Shown piece after piece: positions 46,577 to 57,133 of a stretch of DNA of 64,000 nt (positions within the stretch are counted from its first letter, which is position 1; the number at the start of each line of letters is the position of its first letter). Below the pieces are notes generated by a model. The model saw nothing but the letters and a program-made list of their open reading frames with translations. It ran no database searches and was not told the origin of the DNA. The stretch is from NCBI RefSeq assembly GCF_008831285.2, contig NC_045138.2, positions 1,563,143-1,627,142 on the forward strand, in the 5' to 3' direction. This DNA comes from Nymphaea colorata (lineage: Eukaryota; Streptophyta; Magnoliopsida; Nymphaeales; Nymphaeaceae). The position numbers were made by a program, and so were the translations under genes.

Positions 46577-48175
46577 AGTCGTCATCTCAGACGTTATCAG
46601 GTCATAAAAGACCTAGAGCTCCTCCTTCATATTTGAATGATTATTATATATGTCTGGCAGATGAGCTATGGTATTTAGCAGATATTGATGAAATGTATGA
46701 CAATCTGACATATGATGAAGCCATTAGCTCGCATAAATCATCAGATTGGGTGAATGCTATGGATGAAAAAATTGAATCCATAAAAAAGAATAAAGTTTGG
46801 GAATTAGTAGATCTTCCTAATGACAGAAAGCTCATTGGATGTAAATGGGTGGTGAGGAAGAAGTATAAAGCTGACAAATTAGTCGAAAAATTCAAAGCCA
46901 GACTGGTAGTGAAAGATTTTTCCCAAAAGAAAGGAATTGATTACTCAGAGACCTATTCACTGGTTGCAAAGTTTGCATCAATCAGAATAATTTTGGCTAT
47001 CGCGGCATTCTATGACTTGGATATTTGTCAGATAGATGTGAAGACTGGTTTTCTGAATGGTGAATTGAAAGAAACTATATATATGACTCAACCACAGGGA
47101 TATGTCATCAAGGAAAAAGAAGACAAAGTATACAAGTTGAATAAATCGTTGTATAGACTGAAACAGTCTCCTAGACAATGGTATTTTGTTTTTGAGAAAG
47201 CATTTACAAAACTTGGGTTCGTTGCAAACCAACTAGGCCACTGTGTTTATGTTTGGAAAAGTGGGAGTCTTTTCTGTATTCTATCATTATATGTTGATGA
47301 CATATTGCTAACAAGAAATGATAACAATATTATATTCAAAACGAAGACTTGGCTGAACAAAAACTTCTAAATGAATGACTTGGGTGAAGCATCCTATATA
47401 TTAGGAATAAAAATCACTTGAGATAGAAACTCAAGAATCCTGAGTTTAAGCCAGGAATGGTATATTAATTATATCTTGAAGAAATTTCATATGTTAGACT
47501 ACAAACCAATTGGGACTCCTATAGCTGAAGTAGCAAACTTAAACATGAGTGATTGTCCTGGTGAAGGACAACAAAAATTAAATGTTCCATATGCACAAGC
47601 AGTTGGCAGTCTGATGTATTTAATGCTTTGTACTAGACCAGACATAAGTTTTTCCATTGATCTGGTAAGTTGTTATCAAAGTAATCTTGGATGGTCTCAT
47701 TGGCAAGCAGTCAAAAGAATTTTTTGGTATATTAAAGGAACGAAAGGACTGAAATTGTCTTATCAAGCAGATGAGCTAAATTTAGTTGGCTATTCCGATG
47801 CAGATTTTGCAAGCTGTAAAGATTATAATAAATCCACTTCGGGGTATGTTTTTCTCTTTGAATGTAGGGCGATAGCCTGATCCTGTAAGAAACAGGGATG
47901 TGTTGCTCAGCACACACAGGAAGTAGAGTATCTTGCTTGTCTTTTGCTGTATAGATAAACCGGTTCCTAAAAGAATTGAAATTAAATCTTGATCATAAAC
48001 CTGTTCAATTGTACTGTGATAATCAGGCAGTGATATCTCTTATGAAGAATGGAGTTGTTAGCTCAAAGAGTAAACATATAATAGTGAAATATCATTATGT
48101 TAATGAAATGATCGAGAAAAATGAAATCTCAGTTGATTACTTGCCTACCAATGAATGGAAAACCTCGCTATAAAC
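46577..48175 (+). pseudogene. Ty1/Copia RT and RNase H half
   Basis: The plus strand starts in the linker before RT (PSYLNDYYICLA). It carries the RT core: WELVDLPNDRKLIGCKWV, the KARLV segment, IDVKTGFLNGEL, SLYRLKQSPRQW and the catalytic YVDD at 47290-47301. In-frame stops occur at 47368-47370 and 47419-47421 and again at 47878. RNase H follows (YAQAVGSLMYLMLCTRPDI, YSDADFASCKDYNKSTSGYV, LYCDNQAVISL, SKSKHI). RT keeps its active-site residues but the polyprotein is broken. It belongs to the same element as the inverted 44051-46576 half, judging by the matching LTR ends. Confidence 0.92.
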
Positions 48176-48294
48176 ATTGAAAAAGGTTTAGGTTACGTTG
48201 GATAAACCAATTAAGGAAAACCACGTAACAAATTGAATATAGAAAACCCACAGAAAGTGGAAGCAAACTGACGGTCTCATGGCAAAGTAGGAGA

Positions 48295-48667
48295 TGTTGG
48301 ATAGTAGCCATTGAGCCCTATCCAGATATCTAGTAACTGCAAAGCAGTTATTAGATTTTATTTTAAAACTGTTCCTAAAAAATCTCCCAAGGAACCGCAA
48401 CTAGGGTTTGGGGAAAACCTAAGGGGCTGGACTTCATATTCCTAGCAAGCTTTCTTGAACATATCAGCCGTGAGAAACCCCTTGGAAGGAAACCCCAAAA
48501 ACTAATATCTGCTTCTTCCTCCTTCTCTTGCACTTGTTCTGTTTCTCTCATTTACAGAGGTACCCGTTCGTGACTACTGCACTTGGTTGTGGGGAACACC
48601 TAACGAAAGGAGACGATGTGCAACCTCCAAACGTGCATCTTCCACTGCTACATGGTTTGCTCCAACA
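48295..48667 (+). mobile_element. Copia 3' LTR (373 bp)
   Basis: Starts TGTTGGATAG right after the purine-rich AAAGTAGGAGA tract and ends CTCCAACA, giving TGTTGG...CCAACA termini. Its last 102 bp match the inverted 5' LTR piece. The bases after it are AGAGC; the partner target duplication is not found at 44051, consistent with rearrangement or loss of the other end. Confidence 0.88.
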
Positions 48668-49368
48668 AGAGCATCTTCACTCTGACTTCCATGGCCTGAG
48701 GCGAAGCAACCTCCACCTCTTCCATCACCAACAGCTTGCCTGCCTCCCATGCAACAGCAGCTAACACCAACACAAGCAGACATACATATCAGATGAAAGC
48801 GTCTCAACAAAAGACAGGAAGAACTACCATCTAAAACAAAGGTTCCCCTCATTTTGATCTGGATCACCTCCATTAAAATCTAATCTAAAAGAATCCCAAA
48901 ACCTTGCAGCAAACTTCGCCGCATACCCACGAGAAGGAAATCTTCAAACGTCAAAACAGACCAAGATTAAAATCCTTTTCTTCATTCTAAAACAGCACAA
49001 AAGAAACTAGAAAACTAATGATAATCCAACGTCTATCAGACCAAAACCTTGAAAGCCCACAAAGTAAGCAACAAGATTTTTTTCAATCAGACAGTCCATA
49101 CCTTTGCATCGGATCTCCTGACCAGCAGTAGGCTAGTAGCCATTTCGCTTCAACAGAGATGAACAAGTTATAAAGATCTGCATTTCTTGAACAATCTGAA
49201 TCACTTCGATGTCCAGAGTGTAGGAGCTCAGAGTTATTTATAACTTTAGCATAGGGGGCTTAAACGGAGAGAAAGAAAGAGAGGACTGCACTTGTTTTTT
49301 GGGGAGGAAGCACGCTAACTTCAATTCATTTGGCTGATTTAAGGTTGCCAAACAGGGGCTATCCACTT
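48668..49368 (-). pseudogene. Possible host gene start, truncated by Copia
   Basis: The minus strand shows a TATA-like TTATAAATA near 49230, then a leader, then ATG at 49143 opening a 14-codon exon (MATSLLLVRRSDAK) that ends at a GGTATGG donor (49102/49101). This looks like the start of a gene for an organelle-targeted protein. A downstream patch near 48920-48890 can read SRGYAAKFAARFWDSF in one frame, reminiscent of mitochondrial presequences, but the splice phase does not obviously connect. The Copia LTR cuts the sequence at 48667. No product is recognised, and the gene call rests on promoter and splice grammar only. Confidence 0.3.
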
Positions 49369-51141
49369 TCCCAATGACAACAACAGCCCTGAGAGTACTA
49401 CTTTGGAGGAGGGCGAAGTAACCACCAATGTCGAACCTCAACTAGGACTAAGACGTCCTTCTAGAGTAACTCGGCCTCCATCCAAGTTAAGTGATTACTA
49501 TATTTACTTATCTGCTGACAATCTTCATTCAATAGAAAATTATCTCTCGTTTGAAGCTCTCTCTCATAACTACAAATCATACATTTTTGCCACTTATGGG
49601 CATCAACAGCCAAGAAACTTTAATGAAGCTAGTGCAGACTTAGGATGGAGGGCAGCCATGGAAGAAGAAATCAAGGCACTTGAAAAGAATCATACTTGGG
49701 ATCTTGTTCCTCTACCAGATGAAAAAAAATTGGTAGGATGTAAATGGATCTACAAAATAAAGTTCAAGAACAATGGAGAAGTGGAGCGATATAAGGCATG
49801 CCTCATTGCAAAGGGCTTCTCTCAGACAGAAGGAATCGATTACAATGAAACCTTTGCTCCAGTAGCAAAAATGAACACGGTGAGAGCGCTCCTTGCAGTT
49901 GCATCTACAAAAAGGTGGAACCTCCTTCAACTTGACGTAAAAAATGCATTTCTCCATGGCGAATTAGAAGAAGAAGACTACATGAAAGCCCCACAAGGAA
50001 TTAACTGTCAATCTGGACATGTTTGCAAACTAAGGAAAACTCTTTACAGATTAAAGCAATCACCTCATGCCTGGTTCGCTTGTTTAAGGACAACACTCAT
50101 CAAGTATGGATTTCAGCAAAGTTCTGTCGATTACACCATGTTCACATTCACTAGAAAAACCAAGGTAACCATTTTGCTTGTGTACGTAGATGATATCATT
50201 ATTACTCGAGATGATTCTGAGATCATGCAGTCTATAAAGAAATTTTTAAATAGTGAGTTTGAAATCAAAGACCTTGGTCTCTTGCGGTACTTGGAATAGA
50301 AGTGGCTCACTCAGACAAAGGAGTTTTTATATGTCAACGCAAATACACAATTGATCTTCTGAAAGACACTGGATATCTTGGAGCTAAGCCTGCAAATACG
50401 CCCCTTGAGATGAACTACAAACTAAGAAAGAAGATGGTGATATTGTCAAAAACAAAGAAAGTTTTCAAAAACTAGTTGGAAAATTTATATATTTGACTGT
50501 TACACGGCTTGGCATCATGTATGCTGTTAGTGTAATTAGCCAATTCATGCACCAGTCGAGATCCCATCATATTGAAGCAACTCATCGGACCCTAAGGTAT
50601 TTAAAAGGGACACCAGGAAAGGGAATGCTAATGAGACAAGATCAACCTCATCATCTTCTTGGCTATTGTGATGCAAATTGGGTTGGAGACCCAAATGACA
50701 GACGATCAACATTAGATTTCTGTACATTTATTGGAAGAAATTTGATCACTTGGCGAAGTAAAAAGCAAGCTGTTGTAGCTCGATCCAGTGCTGAGGCTGA
50801 ATACCAAGCCATGGCCATATGTGCGTGTGAATTGATTTGGCTTAAGCACCTCCTTAAGGACATGAAGGTTGAAATTCACTCTCCAATGGAACTTAAGTGA
50901 GACAACATGGCTGCTATTCATATTGGCGCGAACCCCGTATTCCATGAACGAACCAAACATATCAAAGTTGACTGCATTTTGTTCGAGAAAAAATTCAAGA
51001 TGGCACCATTACAACTTCTCATGTCAGAAGCGAATACCAACTCGCAGACATCTTCACAAAAAGTTTGGGGAAAGAAAGACATAGGACGATTGTGGACAAG
51101 TTGGGGCAGACTAATGTTTGACTACCAACTTGAGGGGGAGT
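49369..51141 (+). pseudogene. Second Ty1/Copia RT and RNase H remnant
   Basis: Truncated at its 5' side within the integrase/RT hinge. RT is open from 49403 to 50299: LVGCKWIYKIKFKNNGEVER, KGFSQTEGIDYNETFAPVAK, LDVKNAFLHGEL, LYRLKQSPHAWF and the catalytic YVDD at 50183-50194. A one-base frameshift near 50290 and another near 50425 break it. RNase H follows (YCDANWVGDPNDRRST, SSAEAEYQAM) with a stop at 50898-50900 and more shifts beyond. The polypurine tract TGAGGGGGAG precedes the LTR. The lineage differs from the 46577 element by sequence. Confidence 0.92.
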
Positions 51142-51565
51142 TGTTAGCGCATTTGGAAGGAAGCACTATCAACGTCTCTACCTTGGAAAGAAATCTTCAG
51201 CAGTTTCTTTGAAAAGAAATCCTCAACTTTGAAAAGAAATCCTCAACAGTTAACTTTTTTGGATTGAGGACATGGGAACGAGAATTGGCGTCAATCTAAT
51301 TCTGCCAATCTCGTCTTTCCCTTTCTTATAATTGTTGCCTTTTTTATGTAATTCCCTGATTTCCAGGGATCTTGAGATTGTTGGGACCTGTATTGGAAGA
51401 AGGGGTTGTAATCCATATAAGGAGATGACTCCCACATTATCAGTGTGAGAGAATATGAAAAAGAGAGACAAAACAGAGGTAACTTTAATGCCGAACCACG
51501 TTAAAATCTGAGTTCTTTCTTTCTTCCTCTTCTTCATCCATGAATTTCATCCACGAATTTCAACA
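51142..51565 (+). mobile_element. Copia 3' LTR (424 bp)
   Basis: Starts TGTTAGCGC after the purine tract and ends TTTCAACA at 51565. Near its middle it repeats AAAGAAATCCTCAAC twice (51215-51250). It abuts the intron side of the plastid-protein exon at 51614, so this element landed in that gene or gene fragment. Confidence 0.85.
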
Positions 51566-51613
51566 GTCCGCACCTGAAAAAGAAGGCGAGAGATGGTGGA
51601 ACGAGAAGCTTAC

Positions 51614-51891
51614 TCATAATAAGAGTGGGAGTTCTTGAGCAGATTATTGAGCATCTGCCTCACGTCTTCCTTCTCGCCCTCGTCCTCTGCCTCCCTCTTC
51701 CCTCCTATCCATCCTTCCTCTGGATTATCCCAGTGAATCCTGGTGTCGATGCCCGGAAACAGTTGCCTCCGGCGCCGGTCGACCGTGCCGATGTGTGCGG
51801 AGATCAGCAGCCGGCAAGGTCTGAGGAGCTTGGGCTTTGCCTTCTTCCAAGTTGCAGGGAAGGTGGGGATTGCTGTGGTAGCTGACGCCAT
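51614..51891 (-). pseudogene. First exon of a plastid-protein gene (NdhT-like?)
   Basis: On the minus strand ATG at 51891 (an upstream in-frame ATG is at 51948) opens MASATTAIPTFPATWKKAKP, an alanine/threonine/basic start typical of a chloroplast transit peptide. The conserved-looking FPGIDTRIHWDNPEEGWIGG follows, then an acidic/lysine stretch and NSHSYY, ending at a GTAAGC donor (51613-51608). The RIHWDxPxEGWIG motif ahead of an SHYxFLG-type J-domain start recalls the thylakoid NDH subunit NdhT (CRRJ). That identification is from memory and tentative. Upstream, a TATATATATA stretch (about 51964) and a CT-rich leader look like a promoter. The next exon is missing because a Copia LTR lies 48 bp into the intron. 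Confidence 0.4.
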
Positions 51892-53378
51892 GGATGCCCA
51901 AAAAAGCAAACAGTTGAATAACAAGTACTGGTTCATCGATGGCTCCAACTTTCTCCTGAGCTGTATATATATATACAGAGAGAGTGAGAGATTTGAGTTG
52001 GTATAGAGAGAGTGAGAGAGAGAGAGAGAGAGAGACTAACTTGAATTGGGAAACTTGAAACAATGGGAGGAGAAGCGAGTCCATTGTTTTTTCAAGGAAA
52101 AAAAATTACATTGGGCGTTCATTAAAGAGCGCATATTGGCAAAACATTGTCAGATACGAAGATATTTACATATTGGCTGTTGTGGAATTCTTGTTCGCAG
52201 AACAAATCTCAGGATGATGGAATGTCTCTTAATTGGTTGTTTGGTTTCTGTTTTTACACTATAAGGAAACAAATATCATGATAGAAATATGATTCTTGTA
52301 CTTGAAAATCCATGGTAGATTTGTAGTCTTATAATTAGTAAATGGTTTGGTATTTATGGTGACATAAAATCCCGACTTATATATATGGATTTTAGTACTG
52401 AAGTTGGACTTAGTACAGCTTGGATCCGAATCCGTTTTACCATACCAGATCTAGTAACAGACTACCTCGTGTGGTTTGGATTTGGATCGACCTGGCTGTG
52501 ACGGATCTCTCAGTGGGATTTGGTTTTTAGAGAGGGATGCCCTCGCAGCAAAAACTGTGCCGTTTTAAGAATGTTAACGGCTTTTCAGTAAATACCATCC
52601 AAAATTGTACTCATTTGGTAATTTCCTTTCCTTTCTCTCTGCCGCCACGTCCATAAAATCTTTAAGTAAACATACTTTGCTTTTTTTATTAATGCTTATT
52701 TAAGGAAAAACATATTGAGTATAAAATCTCACAGTCATATCTCTATATAAAGAAGGCGGAATCAAGGGAGGGCCGGCAGGGACCCCCACCTGCTCCCCCA
52801 ACTTATTTATTTTTTTTAATTTACAAGAAGATTTAAAAAAATTCTGTTGTTTTATATAAAAGTTTTTTAAAAAAGTATTTTAACTCGTAAAAATTTTAAA
52901 CCTGTAATTTTATCCCTCATTTGTTTGAAGGTTGTATAGACTGATAGTACATTATTCAACTCGGGTATTACCGCTTCCCTGCTTAAGCAAATAACAAATA
53001 GTAACACATCATAATGTAATACCAACCATGAGTTTTGAACACCAAATCTCCTTAAATGTGAATTGCTTTGCGTTAAAAAAAAATTAAGACAATCTTGAGA
53101 TTTGAGATTGAGATGATGTCAATATTTTTTAAAAAATAAACATAATCTCGTTTTCTATTATTCTTTACATGTTTTTTATGTTTCTTAAAATTTCCTGACA
53201 TGCTAAGAGAACTAATAAATTTTGAAACAAAGATTACAAAAAAAGCCCGGCCAAGAAAATATTTGAGGACCATATTGTGACAAAATCAGAAAGAAACTTT
53301 GGCTAGTCAAGTGTGAATGTTTGCGTATGTGACGTCTGTGTGTACGTATGGGTGCGAATTGTTCTTTAATTTTTAAAA

Positions 53379-53390
<12 letters not shown>
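51892..53390. other. Upstream of exon: leader, then no gene seen
   Basis: 51960-52040 holds TA and GA tracts (CT-rich on the coding strand of the exon). Beyond 52100 the DNA is AT-rich. At 52760-52920 a CCCCCACCTGCTCCCCCAAC then T/A-rich pattern resembles the MITE-like tails seen elsewhere. No gene recognised. Confidence 0.45.

Positions 53391-53445
<55 letters not shown>
53391..53445. repeat. TA then GA microsatellite
   Basis: An AT run (53391-53409) is followed directly by a GA run (53412-53445). It sits at the left border of the tRNA-bearing duplicated segment. Confidence 0.9.
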
Positions 53446-53448
<3 letters not shown>

Positions 53449-53809
53449 TGAATCCAATCGAACTGCTTAAAAAAAAATTAAACATGAAATGAGTTTAATA
53501 TCTTATTAAGAAATTAGATGGAATGGAACTGAATAAAAAACTGTATAATCGAATTCAAATTCAGGTACAAATTCAATTTTAAATAAATATCCTCTAAATA
53601 AATCAGTTTTTAACATACCATAATAGAATTCAGGTTCTAATCTATTGTGTGTTATTAGAGTTGGATTCGGATTAGATGTAAAGCTAAAAGTCAGATTCAT
53701 GTCGGATTTTTAGATTGTAAATTTAAAAATCGAATTCAGATGTGGTATTAGACTTTTCTTCATCCATATTTGGATTTGAACGCACAAACACCGGATAGAT
53801 TGGATACAG

Positions 53810-54606
53810 TAAAGGATACACCCGATTTCACTTGAATCCGTTGGCATTCTCAATTAAAGAATACTTACTGAAATTGAATAAGCCGATTTGCCAATTTAAC
53901 TGAATAAATGGTAAATTGGCCAAAAATATATATAAATTATTTTTGAAAATATAAATGAAAAAAATAAAAGAATACAAAAAATCAGAAAATATTTAGAAAT
54001 TGACATGTCACACTCTTGAATCCGTCACAAAATCAGAATCGCCAATTCAAACTAATTTTGATATATCAGCACCATTGGCAGAGCCAAAAGGATCTCGCAT
54101 GGGCCCTGAGCCCACTTCAATTTTTTTTTTAAAAAAGTTACATGTAAATTTTAAAATTTTTACTTATATAAAATTTGAAAATGATATTTTCGGCCGTGTC
54201 AAAATTTGAAACTGTAATTTGACCTCCCTCATGAAAAATTTCCAACTTCAGAGAGAGTCGAAACTTCCTGCCGATCGAGTTTAGGGTTGTGTAGGTGTCT
54301 CGCGCACTGCATGTCGACTAGTGCATCGCTATGTCCCGATGCATCAAAGTTTGGTTTTGGATTCGGAACTTACTTTTTGAAACTGAAGTTTGAAACCGAC
54401 TGATATGTGATCCAAATCTAATATTTATCTGAAGACTGATTGGAAAGTTTACAGGATCCTAGTCTGATATTAGACTTAGATTTGGATTCGGTTATGGAAC
54501 GTTACCTGATTAACATATTAGGAAATTGCATGGATATCCGATCCACTCGAGCCTCCGGACTTGTTTAATGCAAAAGTTAAAAACAATAGAGGAACGGAAA
54601 AAAATT
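53810..54606. other. Interval absent from the second copy
   Basis: About 800 bp lies between GATTGGATACAGT and ATGAAATTATCCACG and has no counterpart at 62589. It contains the GAGCCAAAAGGATCTCGCAT GGGCCCTGAG MITE-like text. No gene seen. Either an insertion here or a deletion in copy 2. Confidence 0.7.
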
Positions 54607-54675
54607 AATGAAATTATCCACGACCGAAAGATACAGGAAAAAGGGAGGGAAAATGTTGGGGGTAAGGAAGAGAAG

Positions 54676-54748
54676 TGGAGATGCGTGGGATCGAACCCCG
54701 TGCCTCTCGCATGCAAAGCGAGCGCTCTACCATTTGAGCTACATCCCC
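54676..54748 (-). tRNA. tRNA-Ala (UGC), one T-stem mismatch
   Basis: 73 bp on the minus strand. Acceptor stem GGGGATG/CATCTCC with discriminator A. D arm GCTC-AAATGGTA-GAGC. Anticodon stem CTCGC/GCGAG with loop TTTGCAT, giving anticodon TGC (alanine). Variable loop AGGCA. T arm CGGGG-TTCGATC-CCACG, where one pair is G-A instead of G-C. A-box and B-box (GGTTCGATCCC) are intact. A short T run follows downstream on the minus strand, after CATTTT at about 54653. It has no intron and no encoded CCA, as expected for a nuclear gene. The mismatch may reduce stability; the copy at 62657 lacks it. Confidence 0.93.
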
Positions 54749-55330
54749 TGATTGTTTTATAACCTCTCTTTTTTTCTCCTTTTAAAATAGGATGCCTGCC
54801 AAAAAGTTTCTAACACACATTGTTTGTTCAAATTTACAGCATAAAAAATTGAACAGAAATACTTTGTAACGGGAACAAGAAAAATAGACTTTTTTTTCTC
54901 AATTTACATACAAAAAGATTCAAAAAGGCCCGAAGATGTGGTAGAAACATATGCATAACAATCTCCTCTTGTTCTGGACGCATTGGGTAGAACAGAAAAA
55001 TAAGAGAAAACAAAAAGAAGGTGAAAAATGTCGTTATATATTCAGAATATGAATTAAATTCTATGCTATTTTTAATGTATCACGATGATACTGTCCTCTC
55101 TGTTTTAATGTTGGAACTAAATTTTCATTTTTTGAGGTTATTATATCAATTTATATATATTTTTATATAATATTGAACAAAAGTTTTGTTATATAGGATA
55201 TATAGATCATGGAAATGACTTGAGGAGAAAGAAAATTTAACAAATATTATTCAAAAGGTGAAATGAAATGATTGAATTCGATGAACACTTGCGAGAATGC
55301 GGTAGGAGAGGGACCCACCTATTAAGGCAA

Positions 55331-55639
55331 AAAAGAGGACTAACGTTGACACAAAAGAAATTTAAATTACATATAAAAATTTATATATTTTTTTAACTTT
55401 ATATAAAAAATTAAAAAAATGATATTTCAACCCCTATCAATATTTTGAAGATAAAATTTGGCCTCATATGAAATGATATTTTATAAGGATGATTTGAGGA
55501 GTATGGCTAAAAGTTACTATGGTTTCAATAATATTGATATTAATATATATATATATATATATATGCTACAAAGAAGAGGCTTCTCAATGGCGACTAATGG
55601 ACAGAAACGTAATGTTTTTGTGTGTCTGCACGAGAAAAA
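55331..55639. other. No gene seen
   Basis: AT-rich sequence with the ACATATAAAAATTTATATATT and GATATTTCAACCCCTATCAA text typical of the MITE-like tails, and a TA run at 55545-55563. Confidence 0.45.
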
Positions 55640-55873
55640 GAAGGTGAGAGACGGTGGAACGAGAAGCTTAGTGTTCTTGAGCAGATTATTGAGCATCTGC
55701 CTCACGTCTTCCTTCTTCTCGCCCTCGTACTTTGCCTCCCTCTTCCCTCCTATCCATCCTTCCTCCGGATTATCCCAGTGAATCCTGGTGTCGATGCCCG
55801 GAAACCGGCGTCGGAAACCGTTGCCTCCGACGCCGGCCGACCGCGCCGACGTGCGCGGAGACCAGCAGCCGGC
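55640..55873 (-). pseudogene. Second copy of the plastid-protein exon, chimeric
   Basis: Matches 51596-51812 on the minus strand. It retains DTRIHWDNPEEGWIGG but carries a 13-bp insertion (TTTCCGACGCCGG) before it that shifts the frame. It has also lost the bases around the splice donor (LLKN|TKLL instead of LLKNSHSYYE), and the transit-peptide part is replaced at 55873/55874 by another gene fragment. It cannot encode the exon's product. Confidence 0.6.
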
Positions 55874-56647
55874 GATGCCTTAATTATATGTCTGCATTCT
55901 AACAAGTTGCCTGCAGAGATAAAGGCCAAGTCCCTGTGTGATTCTTCTCCTGTCAAACACTTCGTTCCCATTTTAGGCTCCTTTAGCAACTAAATCACTG
56001 CGAGAAATCATGATTTTAAAGTTAACATGTCTGATTTTTTAGGTTGAAGAATGGTTGCCGTGCAAAAAACTGTTCGTGGCTTTTCTTGCTGTTTTTTGCG
56101 GGATTCCGGCGACCTCCGTCCTTCTCCGTCTGAGCTAACAGAGAAGATGAGAGAGTGATCAAGATCAAAAGAGAGATGAAGATAGGCTTGGTTTCATTAG
56201 AGAGAGAAGAGAGGAGTGGGGGAGAATACATGGTTTAATCCTTTGCTCTTTTTTTTTTCCTGTCCGGCGAAATGCCCATTGCATGATTAGATGGTGTTTT
56301 TAATCACATCTAAGCAGTCATGAATTAGTATTGGCCATGGTTTTTAGCTACGGAATGCAGGTATTAGAAACAAAAGAAACCAAACAGAAAGCGAAGGTCC
56401 ATTCTACTTGCTTTGTTTGCAGAACAGCAAAACAGAGAACTCATATCACGGAAAATATTATGCAGTCAACGGAGATCACAACGCAGCAGATTCCAGAAAC
56501 AGTTCTTGTAGCCTAAGAAAAGCCTCTACAACTATAAAAAAGACGTACCTTGATTTTGCAGCAACCGACCTTGATCAATAAAACCTGAGGGGAAAACAAC
56601 ACAAAGAAGAAGCAAGGATCAGATAACCCACCAGGAACATGCCTAGT
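55874..56647 (-). pseudogene. Unidentified host gene 5' fragment (copy 2)
   Basis: Matches 22958-23745 at a few percent divergence. The minus strand shows a CT-rich leader, EKDGGRRNPAKNSKKSHEQ (the start codon of copy 1 reads ACG here) and KMGTKCLTGEESHRDLAFIS ending at a CAG|GTAACT donor. It is fused at 55873/55874 to the plastid-exon fragment. The product is not recognised. Confidence 0.5.
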
Positions 56648-57133
56648 GAGAGAAACTCACCTCCCACGGTCCATCTGTCCATCTTTTTTACTCGCCTGGC
56701 CCTTGAGCTCTCCCCCTCTGATTACGTGAGGTGCAGCAGGTTCTACTTACAAGCCTCGGATTGTGCAGTGAATTTTCAACCAGAAGATGGAACAAGGGTA
56801 CCTTTGCCACTGGTAACTGTATTCAAGGAAAAGGGCAGCTGCTAGTCTTTGTCTGTAAAGAGAAGACGAAGAATTTTCTCCAATAAGCTCTACTTTTTGG
56901 CATTCATTTCATGGCTGCCCTTTGATCGCACGTGAACATCTTATCGTCGATAGCTGTTTGGCTTGATGCATACATGTGATCGTAGCCGACGGATTGGAAC
57001 ACAGTCGAAGATTCTTTTGCAGCGACAATTAAGGGCTCAACTCCGATTATATCAACCACTTGTATTCGTGGCATAGTTTTGATCTTTTTTTCCTTTTCAA
57101 TTAGATAAATGTTTTACACATCGAAGTAGACCG
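56648..57133. other. No gene identified
   Basis: A 68-residue ORF (56639-56845 plus) contains RLALELSPSDYV and CAVNFQPEDGTRVPLPLV, with coding-like composition. It matches no family I know and ends at 56845. It may be another gene scrap. The rest shows nothing. Confidence 0.35.

Larger units (their letters stand above)
53446..55330. repeat. tRNA-bearing duplicated segment, copy 1
   Basis: Matches 62226-63335 in the same orientation, starting at TCCAATCGAACTGCTTAAAA. The second copy lacks the equivalent of about 53810-54606. Both carry a tRNA-Ala gene and ~550 bp of identical-looking downstream flank. The insertion or deletion interval contains a MITE-like tail at 54068-54190. Confidence 0.88.

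Noticed and set aside
48574-48873. 99-residue minus-strand ORF with glycine/cysteine-rich part
   Set aside because: It reads through the Copia 3' LTR end at 48667, so a chimeric reading frame cannot be an original gene product.
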